Shown one piece after another: positions 55,710-64,000 of a stretch of 64,000 nt of DNA. A program made the position numbers and the translations under genes. Origin of the DNA: Janthinobacterium sp. SUN073. Its GTDB lineage: Bacteria; Pseudomonadota; Gammaproteobacteria; Burkholderiales; Burkholderiaceae_D. Under the pieces are notes generated by a model. It was not told where the DNA came from. It saw only the letters and a program-made list of their open reading frames with translations, and ran no database searches. How positions within the stretch are numbered: the stretch's first letter is position 1; each line of letters begins with the position of its first letter. Location: the NCBI RefSeq assembly GCF_030397665.1, contig NZ_JAPUBT010000004.1, positions 248,001 through 312,000 on the forward strand, in the 5' to 3' direction.

Positions 55710-56402
55710 ATGCTCGAATTGCGCCATCTGTCGAAGTCCTATGCCCATGCCCGTCCCGTGCTGGCCAACATTTCCTGCCGCTTCAAGGCAGGGGAATTCA
55801 TCGCCATCATGGGTGACTCGGGCGTCGGCAAGTCGACCTTGCTGAACCTGATCGCCGGCCTCGATACGCCCGATGCGGGTGCCGAAGCGCACCCTATCCT
55901 GGTGGACGGCATCGCCATGTCCAGCCTCGATGACGCCGCCGCCACCCGGCTGCGTCGCGCCCGCATGGGCTTTATCTTCCAGGCCTTCCACGTCTTGCCG
56001 CACCTGACCCTGCTGCAAAACGTGGCCCTGCCGCTGCTGCTCAACGGACTGCCCCAGGAGCGTGCCGCCAGCATGCTCGAAGCGGTCGGCCTGGGCGGAC
56101 GCGGCGGCGACTTTCCGCAGCAATTGTCCGGCGGCGAAATGCAGCGCGTGGCCATTGCCCGCGCGCTCGTGCACAAGCCGGCGCTGGTGCTGGCCGATGA
56201 GCCGACCGGCAACCTCGATCCCGATACAGCACACAGCATCCTGCAATTGCTGCGCGCCGAAATCAAGGCCAACGGCAGTTGCGCGATCATGGTCACACAT
56301 TCGCTGGCCGCCGCCGAAATGGCGGACAGAACCATGATCCTGACCAAAAACGGCTTACAAAATACAACAACCGTCGACCAAATTGGTCAAACAATCAGTT
56401 AA
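55710..56402 (+). CDS. Orphan LolD/MacB-type ABC transporter ATPase
   Basis: 230 residues with a complete nucleotide-binding domain: Walker A GDSGVGKSTLLNLIAG, signature LSGGEMQRVAIARAL, Walker B LVLADEPTGNLD and the H-loop VTHS. It is closest in style to the MacB/LolD/FtsE family that drives FtsX-like permeases. No permease gene adjoins on either side: egtD is divergent and the next gene is a small HTH protein. The ATG at 55710 is chosen because the upstream frame is unlike any ABC N-terminus. Confidence 0.88.
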   Translation: MLELRHLSKSYAHARPVLANISCRFKAGEFIAIMGDSGVGKSTLLNLIAGLDTPDAGAEAHPILVDGIAMSSLDDAAATRLRRARMGFIFQAFHVLPHLTLLQNVALPLLLNGLPQERAASMLEAVGLGGRGGDFPQQLSGGEMQRVAIARALVHKPALVLADEPTGNLDPDTAHSILQLLRAEIKANGSCAIMVTHSLAAAEMADRTMILTKNGLQNTTTVDQIGQTIS

Positions 56403-56581
56403 TTTAACTGACCATCTTTCACAAGTTTTGTTATCGTAGTATTATTGAAAACACTTGCCTGGTTATCAATGTTGTAACGCGAATGGTATCACGTCACCCG
56501 GACAGCCGTACTGCGATGACGAACTATAGCTGGGACCACATACAGTGGTCTCGTCCCTTGCATAACCTGAAGGAGGAGTAA

Positions 56582-56869
56582 ATGAACGTTCGGCAAAAGA
56601 AGCTGGAAATGATTGAAGCGATGAACCGGGCGCGTGCGCTCGAACCATCGAGTTTTGTGCCCAACAAGCTGCTCGATACCCTGATCGAGAAGATGAACCT
56701 GAAAAATGATGCGGAACTGTGCCGTGTTCTGGAAGTCCAGCCTCCCATCATCAGCAAGATTCGTCACGGCAAACTGTCGGTCGGTGCAACGATTTTATTG
56801 CGCATGCATGAAAAATCGGACATCACCATCCGCGAACTGAAGGAACTGTCCGCCACGCCAGTCCACTGA
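56582..56869 (+). CDS. Small helix-turn-helix (Cro/XRE-like) protein
   Basis: 95 residues. The core NDAELCRVLEVQPPIISKIR followed by HGKLSVGATILLRMHEKSD fits an XRE/Cro-type helix-turn-helix. It has a consensus RBS (AAGGAGGAGTAA) and, just upstream, a GACCAC/GTGGTC hairpin with a five-base loop (56534-56550). It lies 180 bp after the orphan ATPase and 280 bp before the CHAT gene, all on one strand. Linkage to either is not shown. Confidence 0.75.
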   Translation: MNVRQKKLEMIEAMNRARALEPSSFVPNKLLDTLIEKMNLKNDAELCRVLEVQPPIISKIRHGKLSVGATILLRMHEKSDITIRELKELSATPVH

Positions 56870-57151
56870 GATACACGCTGTTGCAATGCCATGCCAGGCA
56901 CCCAGGTCCCCGGCGCCATGAACTTTTGCCATGCAATTCGCGCAGTTCGCTCACCGCACCACATCCGCGCACGATAGCGAAGAGACCCAGCCCAAACCAT
57001 GCTGACCGTTTCTCTGCCCATCCGCTCCAGCGCCCCTCCCCGCTGTCACGCCCCCCCTGCCAGCCAGCATTTCCACTCAAACTTGATCTGACGCAACACG
57101 CATAGTCTCCGCAGGCATCAAGGTCAGCTTTTAACCAGTGATCCCAACCGC

Positions 57152-60100
57152 ATGTCCAGCGACCCTCTTGCGCCGCCCGTGCTGCGTCTGACGCTCACGC
57201 GCGATCCCCTCGCCGACGCCGGGGACTGCCCCGCCGCGCCCGGCTGGCACAGCGAGACCCACGTGCTGTCGGGCGCGCGCGGCATCGGCAGTTGCCGCAC
57301 GGCACTCGATATCGGTCCGGCCGACGTGGTGCAGCTGCTGTTGTGCGACGGCAGTTCACTGCTGGCGAGCAGCCTGGACCTGCCACGCTACCTGGGGCCG
57401 GTCATGGCGGCACGCGACGACGCGCCCGCCAGCATCGAAGTGGGGCTGGCCTTGCGCCCGCAGGCGGCGCGCCCGCCGCCCGGCGCCAGCCGCGACGGCC
57501 TGGGCGCCTGGATGCTGCGGGCCGTGCGCGTGTACCGCTGCGGCGCCGCCGCCATGACTGCGCTGGCGGCGGCGGGCGCCTTCCAGGACCGCCAGCTGGA
57601 ACAGCGCCTGGGCCTGTACCGCTGCGGCATCGAAGCGGGCAGCATGACGTCCGTCGCCAGCGTGCCCGCCGGGCCGGAACCGGTGCTGCTGCTGTTGCAC
57701 GGCACGGCGTCGTCGACCCAGCGCAGCTTTGGCGGCCTGTGGCGCAATGGCCTGGCGCCGCAGCTGGTGGCGCAATACGGCAACCGCATCTACGGCTACG
57801 AGCACCGCAGCCTCAGCGAAAGCCCCATCGAGAACGCGCTGGCGCTCGTGCGCCAGCTGCCGCACGGCGCCGTGCTGCACCTGCTGGCCCATTCGCGCGG
57901 CGGCCTGGTGGGCGAATTGCTGGCGCGCGCGCAGCGCATCGACAGCCGCGGCGCCGTCGACCTGGCTGGCGACGGCCTGGAACGGCTGAGCGAAAACACG
58001 GTAGGCGGCGAAGCGTTCAACAGCCACGATATCGGGCACTTCACGGCGCAGGCACGGCTGGGCGCACGCGCCGGCCACGACGCGGATGCGGCGCGCCTGC
58101 GCGAACTGGGCGAGGAGTTGAAGACGCGCGCCATCCGCATCGCCCGCTTCGTGCGCGTGGCCTGCCCGGCGCGCGGCACCACCTTGATGTCGGGCCGGCT
58201 CGACCGCTGGGCCAGCGTGATGTGCAACCTGCTGCCGCAGGACGATGTGCCCGATGGCGGCATGGCCTTCCTGCTGGCCGTGGTGCGGCAGCGCTGCGAC
58301 GCGCGCATCCTGCCGGGCCTGGAAGCGATGATGCCCGACTCGCCCCTGGTGGCGCTGCTCAACGCGCCCGACGTGCGCGTGGCCAGCCCGCTGCACGTGC
58401 TGGCCGGCGCGTGCAGCGGCGATGGCTTGCTGGGCTGGCTGGGCGACTGCCTCGGCGACCAGCTGTACGGCGGCCAGAACGACCTGGTGGTCAACTGCGC
58501 CTCGATGGCGGGCGGCGCCACGCGCAGCACGCCGGTACGGCAACTGCTGCTGCGCGGGCCGCAGACGCACCACCTGAACTACTTCGAGCGCGCACCGTCC
58601 GGCCTGGCGGCAGTGCAGGCGCTCACGGGCGACGACAGCGCCTACCAGCCGCTGGCCGGCATCGAGCACGGCGCGCTGGGACGCGGCGGCGAAGTGCCGA
58701 AGCGGCGCGCGCACGCTCCCATCGTGCTGCTGCTGCCCGACATCATGGGCAGCCATCTGCAAGTGGGCAGCAACCGCATCTGGTTCGACCCCGTCAACCT
58801 GGTCGAAGGGCGCATCGAGCGCCTGGCCGTGGGCCAGCCACACATCGTCAGCGCCGGCTGGGTCGAATCCTGCTATGAACCGTTTGCCCGCTTTCTCGCG
58901 CAAAGCCAGGAAGTGCGGCCCTTTACGTATGACTGGCGTTTGTCGCTGCAGCACTCCGGCAACGCCTTCCTGCCCGTGCTGGACGAGGCCATGCGCGACG
59001 CCGAACAGCGCGGACAACCTTTGCGCATCCTTGCCCACGGCACGGGCGGGCTGGTGGCGCGCCTGGCATTGAAGGACCGCTGGCAGCGCTTCGGCGCCCT
59101 GCCCGGCAGTCGCCTGCTGCAGGTAGGCACGGCCAACCGGGGCACGCAAGCGATGGTGCAAGTGCTGCTGGGACGCGATCCGCTGGTGCGGATGCTGGCC
59201 TGCTGGATAGGCTGGAAGCACACGCGGCGCCAGTTTCTCGGCTTCGTGCGCGCCTTTCCCGGCGTGCTGGACATGCTGCCGTGGCCGCAGCCGCAGCCGC
59301 AGGTGGCCGGCAGCATCGATTATTTCGACAGCGACGCCTGGGCGCAACTGGCCGCCGGCGATGCGCAAGCGGGCCTGCCCGACGGCTGGCAGGCGCCCGA
59401 GGCACCAGCGCTGGCGGCGGCGCGCGCCACCGTGGCCTTGCTGGAGGCCGCCCCGCTCGATGCCCGCCATTGCTGCTACCTGGCCGGGTGCGCCGACACG
59501 CCGGTGGCGCTGCGCCTGCGCGACGGCGGCATCGAGACGGCCTGGTCGCCGGACGGCGATGGCCGCACGGCCTGGCAAGGCGCGGTGCCGGACGGCGTGC
59601 AAGCGTGCTACCTGCCGGTGGCGCATGGCGACCTGCTGCTGCAAAAAGAAACCTACCCGGCCATCGCGCAACTGCTCGAGAACGGCCAGGGCGCAGGCCT
59701 GTCCCGGCGCCCGCCGCACGCGCCGGGCGGCGCCCCGCCGCGCTTCCGTCCATACGCCCCCGATGCGCGGCCGCTGTACCCGCAGCCGCCGGAACTGCTC
59801 GACGCCGCCCTCGGCGCCGCCGGCCCCGCCAGCACGCCGGAGGTCTGCGCGCCGCAGCTGAGCCTATCCGTCATCCACGGCAGCATGGCCTCGGCCGACG
59901 CGCCCGTCATGAGCGGCTGCTACGCGTATGAATCGCTGCGCGGCAGCATGAGTTTTCTCGACCGCCTGCTGGCGGGCAAGCTGCAGGAAATCCACGCGCT
60001 GGGGCGCTTCCCGCAGCGTCCCGACTCTGCCCTGGTGGTGCTGCAACCCGATGCCGCGCGCCGGCCCGGCGGCGCCATCGTCATCGGCCTGGGCGCGCTG

Positions 60101-62635
60101 GGCGAACTGACGCCGGGCGAACTGGCGCGCGCCTTTGCCGGCGGCCTGCTCGAATACGCCTGCGTCTGTCTGCAGGTGCGCGCCGCCGGCCATGCGGCTG
60201 CGCCGCCGATGGGCGCACACGGCTTGCGCGTGGCCAGCCTGTTGTCCGGTTCCGGCTATGGCGGCTTGAGCATCGCCCTGTGCGCGCGGGCCCTGATCGA
60301 TGGCGTGCGCAGCGCCAACCGGCGCCTGGAAGACGCGGGCATGGCCTGCCGCATCGGCCACATCGCCATCTATGAACAATCCGAGGCGCGCGCCATCGCC
60401 GCCGCCGTGGCCATCGAGCAGATCATGGCCGAGGCGCGCTACCAGGGCAGCTTCACGTTCGAGCGGCGCATCCGCCACAGCCCGGGCGGCTACCGGCGCA
60501 TCTTGCCCAGCCTGAGCGGCGACAATGGCTGGCGCCGCGTGCAGATCGTCGCCGCGGACCTCTCCGGCGCCCTGCGCTTCACCGTGCTGACGGACCGCGC
60601 CCACAACAGCGTCGACGAGGAGCCGAACCAGCGCCAGGCCGTCGATGGCCTGATCATGGACGCCACCGACAACACCACCGACCAGCCGGGCCTGTCGCGC
60701 GCGCTGTACGAACTGATGCTGCCCAATGGCCTCAAGGCGGCCATCCCCGAGATGCGCGGCCTGATCCTGGCCGTCGACCAGAGTGCCGCCATCTATCCGT
60801 GGGAGCTGATGCGCGACGAGGCGGGCAGCGAGGAAAGCCCGCTGTCGACGCGCATCGGCATGGTGCGCCAGCTGGCCAGCCTGCGCGAGCAGCCGCCCGC
60901 CACCAGCCCGCCCAGCAACAGCGTGCTGGTGATCGGCGACACCGATTCCGGCCTGCCCGAGCTGCCCGCCGCGCAGGCCGAGGCGCAGGACGTGGCGCGC
61001 ATGTTCCGCGCCTACGGCTACCAGGTGCGCGAGCTGCTGCGCCCGCACGCGCAGCGCGTGCTGGTGCACCTGTTCGACGAGCGCTATTTCGCCATCCACC
61101 TGGCCGGCCACGGCGAAGTGGCCGGCCCCGGCATCGCGCATACGGGCCTGGTGCTGGGACCGAAGACGCGGCTGACGGCGGCGCAGGTGGGCAAGCTGAA
61201 ACGCGTGCCGCAATTCGTCTTCATCAATTGCTGCCACCTGGGCGACATGCGCCCGGACGCCATCGCGCCGTGGTCGAAACTGGCCGCCAGCCTGGCCACG
61301 GCCTTCATTGAAATGGGCTCGCAGGCGGTCATCGCGGCCGGCTGGCGCATCGACGATCAGGCGGCCAGCATCTTCGCGCACAGCTTTTATCACGCCATGC
61401 TGAGCGGCGAATACTTCGGCGACGCCGTGCGCCTGGCGCGCGAGGCGGCGTACCTGCAGTTCCCGGCGTCGAATACCTGGGGCGCCTACCAGGCGTATGG
61501 CGACGACCGCTACCGTTTCCCGAATACCCAGAGCCGGCCCTGGCAGGCGCCCGACTATCACTACCACGGCCACCTGCTGGCCGACCTGGAAACCCTGCAT
61601 GCGCGCCTGGCGGGCGCCGATCCTGCGCGCCGCGCCGCCATCGAGGAAAAGCTGGCCAGCATCGAGCAAGCCGTGCGCGCGCGCTTCTTCGGCTGCGCCG
61701 ACATCCGCGAAAACATGGCCGCCACGCGCGCCGGCCTGGGGGGACTGGAGAACACCCTGCGCGCCATCGAACACTACCGGGCGGCGCACAGCGCGGCCGA
61801 CGGCAAGGTGGGTTTGCGCGCGCTGGCGCATTGGGCGGAATTGGAGATACGCCAGGGCGCGGCCCTGTGCGGCATCGATGCGGGCGCCGGCATCGAGGTG
61901 CCCGTCGTGCCGGATATGGCGCAGGGACGGCAATTGCTGCAGGATGGAAAACAGCATATCGACCTGCTGGTGGCGCTGGCGCCCACGGCGCAGCGCCTGG
62001 CCCTGCTGGGACGCTACTGGGCCTTGCAGGCACGCCTGGCCTGCGCCGAAGGCCATTCCGGCACGCCGGCGCTGCGCGCCATGACCGATGCCTGCCTGGG
62101 GGCGCTGGACGAAGCGCGGCGGCGCAGCGGCGTGGCCGACTGCGACCTGATTTTCCAGGTGCTGGCGGGCGCCCTGCTGTTGAAAGCCCATGGCGACGGC
62201 GACGCCTGGCGCGCACTCGATGCGCAACTGGGCGACTTGCTGCACGACGCCATCACCTATGCGCGCCAGCGCCACGCGGACGAACACCGCGCCATCGACG
62301 CCGGCGCCCCCGTGCGCGCCGCCCTGCTGGCGGCCCTGTGGCAAGTGCCGGACGGCCAGCCCTTCGACGCGCCCGCGCGCGCCGCCTTCCTGGCCTTGTA
62401 CCACGACGCCGTGCGGCGCCATGGCAGCATCGGCGAACCCGAAGCGATCACCGTGCCGCTGCGCTTCCTGCTCGAACTGCTGCCGCCCGACAGCGCGCAG
62501 ACCGGCTTGCGCAGCGCCGTGCAGGCGCTGGCCAGCCAGTTGCAGGCCTCACTCCCCGGCATTAACCTTAGCCAGGCACCACGCCGTAGTGGCGCGCATA
62601 GCGCTCGTCCAGATTCGCCAGCGGCATCATCATGA
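57152..62635 (+). CDS. Giant hydrolase-CHAT protease fusion protein
   Basis: 1827 residues, no signal peptide. Region 1 (~175-500) is an alpha/beta-hydrolase with oxyanion HGTASS (His183) and elbow AHSRGG (Ser248). Region 2 (~525-740) is LCAT-like (LPDIMGSHLQVGSNRIWFDP), but its elbow reads AHGTGG with Thr631 in place of Ser. Residues ~904-1015 (HGSM, PVMSGCYAYESL, GGAIVIGLGALGELTPGEL) are a block I have seen in other large CHAT proteins. A CHAT caspase-like protease (~1200-1460) has His1320 (LAGHGE) and Cys1361 (FINCCHLGD). The last ~360 residues are helical. It is probably a regulated protease or defence/cell-death protein; targets unknown. Its 3' end overlaps the convergent olsB-like gene by 68 bp. 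Confidence 0.85.
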   Translation: MSSDPLAPPVLRLTLTRDPLADAGDCPAAPGWHSETHVLSGARGIGSCRTALDIGPADVVQLLLCDGSSLLASSLDLPRYLGPVMAARDDAPASIEVGLALRPQAARPPPGASRDGLGAWMLRAVRVYRCGAAAMTALAAAGAFQDRQLEQRLGLYRCGIEAGSMTSVASVPAGPEPVLLLLHGTASSTQRSFGGLWRNGLAPQLVAQYGNRIYGYEHRSLSESPIENALALVRQLPHGAVLHLLAHSRGGLVGELLARAQRIDSRGAVDLAGDGLERLSENTVGGEAFNSHDIGHFTAQARLGARAGHDADAARLRELGEELKTRAIRIARFVRVACPARGTTLMSGRLDRWASVMCNLLPQDDVPDGGMAFLLAVVRQRCDARILPGLEAMMPDSPLVALLNAPDVRVASPLHVLAGACSGDGLLGWLGDCLGDQLYGGQNDLVVNCASMAGGATRSTPVRQLLLRGPQTHHLNYFERAPSGLAAVQALTGDDSAYQPLAGIEHGALGRGGEVPKRRAHAPIVLLLPDIMGSHLQVGSNRIWFDPVNLVEGRIERLAVGQPHIVSAGWVESCYEPFARFLAQSQEVRPFTYDWRLSLQHSGNAFLPVLDEAMRDAEQRGQPLRILAHGTGGLVARLALKDRWQRFGALPGSRLLQVGTANRGTQAMVQVLLGRDPLVRMLACWIGWKHTRRQFLGFVRAFPGVLDMLPWPQPQPQVAGSIDYFDSDAWAQLAAGDAQAGLPDGWQAPEAPALAAARATVALLEAAPLDARHCCYLAGCADTPVALRLRDGGIETAWSPDGDGRTAWQGAVPDGVQACYLPVAHGDLLLQKETYPAIAQLLENGQGAGLSRRPPHAPGGAPPRFRPYAPDARPLYPQPPELLDAALGAAGPASTPEVCAPQLSLSVIHGSMASADAPVMSGCYAYESLRGSMSFLDRLLAGKLQEIHALGRFPQRPDSALVVLQPDAARRPGGAIVIGLGALGELTPGELARAFAGGLLEYACVCLQVRAAGHAAAPPMGAHGLRVASLLSGSGYGGLSIALCARALIDGVRSANRRLEDAGMACRIGHIAIYEQSEARAIAAAVAIEQIMAEARYQGSFTFERRIRHSPGGYRRILPSLSGDNGWRRVQIVAADLSGALRFTVLTDRAHNSVDEEPNQRQAVDGLIMDATDNTTDQPGLSRALYELMLPNGLKAAIPEMRGLILAVDQSAAIYPWELMRDEAGSEESPLSTRIGMVRQLASLREQPPATSPPSNSVLVIGDTDSGLPELPAAQAEAQDVARMFRAYGYQVRELLRPHAQRVLVHLFDERYFAIHLAGHGEVAGPGIAHTGLVLGPKTRLTAAQVGKLKRVPQFVFINCCHLGDMRPDAIAPWSKLAASLATAFIEMGSQAVIAAGWRIDDQAASIFAHSFYHAMLSGEYFGDAVRLAREAAYLQFPASNTWGAYQAYGDDRYRFPNTQSRPWQAPDYHYHGHLLADLETLHARLAGADPARRAAIEEKLASIEQAVRARFFGCADIRENMAATRAGLGGLENTLRAIEHYRAAHSAADGKVGLRALAHWAELEIRQGAALCGIDAGAGIEVPVVPDMAQGRQLLQDGKQHIDLLVALAPTAQRLALLGRYWALQARLACAEGHSGTPALRAMTDACLGALDEARRRSGVADCDLIFQVLAGALLLKAHGDGDAWRALDAQLGDLLHDAITYARQRHADEHRAIDAGAPVRAALLAALWQVPDGQPFDAPARAAFLALYHDAVRRHGSIGEPEAITVPLRFLLELLPPDSAQTGLRSAVQALASQLQASLPGINLSQAPRRSGAHSARPDSPAASS

Positions 62636-63329
62636 ACATGTCGGCGCTTTCGAAATCAGGGTCCCACGCCGGTTCGCCGCAAATCCAGGCCCCCGAACGC
62701 AGATAGCCCTTGATCAGCGGCGGCACTTGCGGCTTGTGCGCCGCTTCCACCTGGTGGATGGGGAAAGGCAGGTGCGGCGTGACGCGGTATTCGCTTGGGG
62801 CCATGTGCTTTTCGGCCAGCGCCTGGTACACGGCAACGGCGTTATGCCCGCCATCGGCCAGGCTGATGCTGGCGCAGCCGACCAGGTAGTCGCAGCGCTC
62901 GCGGCGCATGTACTCGGCCAGGCCCGACCACAGCAGCATGATCACGCTGCCGCCCCGGTACTTGGGATGGATGCAGGCACGGCCCGCTTCGACCATGCGT
63001 CCGCGCAGGTTCTTCAGGCGGCTCAGGTCGAACTCGTTTTCCGCATACAGCCGGCCGATCTTGGCCGCCTTGGCCGCGCTCAGCACGCGGTAAGTGCCCA
63101 CCACTTTCAGGGTATCGGCATCGCGCACGATCAGATGATCGCAATGCGCGTCGAACTCATCGCTGTCGAGGCCATCGGCATTCGCCAGCGAGCTCAATCC
63201 CATGGCCTCGATAAACACCTTGTAACGCAAACGCTGGACTTCGCGCAATTCCGCCGCGGTAGTGGCCTGGCTCAGCACCAGTTGGACCGGCCGGGCCTTG
63301 GCTTCGTTTGATGCGACTATGTTCTGCAT
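62568..63329 (-). CDS. olsB: OlsB-type ornithine N-acyltransferase (GNAT/hemolysin-like)
   Basis: 253 residues from the ATG at 63329, after GGGGATGAAACC. PF13444-type acyltransferase features: EVQRLRYKVFIEAMG, FDAHCDHLIVRDAD, VVGTYRVLSAAKA, EAGRACIHPKYRGGSVIMLL, CDYLVGCASISLADGG. OlsB transfers a 3-hydroxyacyl chain from ACP to ornithine to form lyso-ornithine lipid; OlsA would finish the lipid but is not in the window. The alternative is another GNAT making N-acyl amino acids. The upstream in-frame extension to 63452 is rejected. Confidence 0.82.
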   Translation of the reverse strand: MQNIVASNEAKARPVQLVLSQATTAAELREVQRLRYKVFIEAMGLSSLANADGLDSDEFDAHCDHLIVRDADTLKVVGTYRVLSAAKAAKIGRLYAENEFDLSRLKNLRGRMVEAGRACIHPKYRGGSVIMLLWSGLAEYMRRERCDYLVGCASISLADGGHNAVAVYQALAEKHMAPSEYRVTPHLPFPIHQVEAAHKPQVPPLIKGYLRSGAWICGEPAWDPDFESADMFMMMPLANLDERYARHYGVVPG

Positions 63330-63482
63330 GGTTTCATCCCCTGTGATCAAGACGACTCCAGCGTACTTGTCTAATATGTCAGGAAAATGACAGCCGAATG
63401 TCATTTCCATGACGCAAGTCAATGTCAGGGGAAGAGCGTGCGCATTTACCACACTCGCCGGCGCCGTCAGTGAAAACGCCGC

Positions 63483-64000
63483 TTACAGCGTGATACCAGG
63501 CGTGTAGTCGACGAAGGCATCCTGGCGGCAAAAGCCCACCAGTTTCATGCGCGCCTGCGTGGCGATGGAAATGGCCAGCGAACTGGGGGCGGAAATCGTC
63601 GCCAGCAGGGGAATCTGCATGCGCGCCGCCTTGCGCGCCAGCTCGTAGCTGCCGCGGCTGGACAGGAACACGAAGCCGCGCCGCATGTCGACATCGTGCA
63701 GCGCGAGGTGGCCAATCAGCTTGTCGAGACCATTGTGCCGGCCGACATCCTCGAACACATGCACGATGTCGCCATCGGGCGTGCACCAGGCGGCCGCATG
63801 CACGCCGCCCGTTGCCTGCATCAGCGCCTGGTGTTCGCGCAAGCCGCTCGACGCGCGCGCCAGCGCGGCCGGCAGGTCGACCTGGATCAGGGATGGCGGC
63901 AGCGCCGCGGGCCGCAAGTCGAGCATGTCGATGCTGTCGATGCCGCACACGCCGCAGCCCGTACGGCCCGTCAGCTGGCGCCGCCGGTCCTTCAGGCGCA
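63483..64000 (-). CDS. fdhD: Formate dehydrogenase accessory sulfurtransferase FdhD, 5' end outside window
   Basis: The last ~172 residues are present. FdhD passes sulfur from IscS to the Mo-cofactor of formate dehydrogenase. The catalytic CGVCG motif lies at about 63941-63955, followed by the conserved FEDVGRHNGLDKLIG and FLSSRGSYELARKAA. The C-terminus YTPGITL is near the usual length end. The frame is open to the right edge, so the start lies outside. No formate dehydrogenase gene is visible on this side. Confidence 0.95.
   Translation of the reverse strand, partial: RLKDRRRQLTGRTGCGVCGIDSIDMLDLRPAALPPSLIQVDLPAALARASSGLREHQALMQATGGVHAAAWCTPDGDIVHVFEDVGRHNGLDKLIGHLALHDVDMRRGFVFLSSRGSYELARKAARMQIPLLATISAPSSLAISIATQARMKLVGFCRQDAFVDYTPGITL

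Noticed and set aside
59864-62422. 852-codon open frame on the minus strand under the CHAT gene, and similar long frames at 57356-59719
   Set aside because: Antisense reading of a very GC-rich gene; composition is His/Gln/Arg-rich with no domain, and the sense frame has clear catalytic motifs.

Overview
The window is a high-GC bacterial chromosome segment. It most likely comes from a betaproteobacterium of the Burkholderiales, and Oxalobacteraceae (Janthinobacterium/Massilia-like) is my best guess. This rests on protein family resemblance, on the egtBD, cydDCABX, PEP-CTERM and Tle3/Tla3-like content, and on the long class-2 LeuA. No rRNA or other species marker is present. Coding density is high. 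There is no integrase, transposase or CRISPR array, and no complete prophage.

Region 1 (1-13 kb) is metabolic and regulatory. A TetR regulator is translationally coupled to a Bcr/CflA drug exporter cut by the left edge. A copper-delivery cluster follows (AraC-like regulator, DUF2946, SCO1, PCu(A)C). A Crp/Fnr-type regulator is divergent from an acyl-CoA synthetase. Next come a DHA2 exporter, an RNase T2, ilvE, and a large PepSY-flavodoxin-reductase fusion behind a Fur-box-like site. Region 2 (13-22 kb) holds a hemerythrin, a Fur-box-preceded TonB siderophore receptor, a nucleotidyltransferase, ogt, a DUF1294 protein, several unknown small genes and a chemoreceptor.

Region 3 (22-30 kb) is a complete cytochrome bd locus. 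The cydD-cydC exporter, cydA, cydB and the 41-residue cydX lie in one direction, facing a divergent GbsR/MarR-type regulator across a palindrome-bearing promoter. A PEP-CTERM protein follows. Region 4 (30-42 kb) is core housekeeping: tRNA-Arg, tRNA-Pro, glmM, folP, ftsH, rlmE, yhbY, a DUF4149 gene, greA, carB and carA with a long leader.

Region 5 (42-49 kb) is the accessory part. It holds a GlcG/HbpS protein, a patatin lipoprotein and an unknown gene fused by overlap to a barstar-like gene. It then holds what reads as wreckage of a type VI secretion effector locus: two tandem Tla3-like (DUF2875) lipoproteins, a 5'-truncated and frameshifted Tle3-like (DUF3274) effector, and the first ~45 codons of tssF joined to it. 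Region 6 (49-64 kb) holds leuA behind two leucine-rich leader ORFs, a second chemoreceptor, the ergothioneine pair egtD-egtB and an orphan LolD-like ATPase. It also holds a small HTH protein and a giant 1827-residue protein that combines two lipase-like alpha/beta-hydrolase regions with a C-terminal CHAT protease domain. It ends with an OlsB-type acyltransferase and a right-truncated fdhD.

The observations I consider most worth following are the hydrolase-CHAT fusion, the collapsed T6SS effector locus with its mosaic Tla3 pair, the apparent double leader peptide of leuA, and the unknown-barstar pair.
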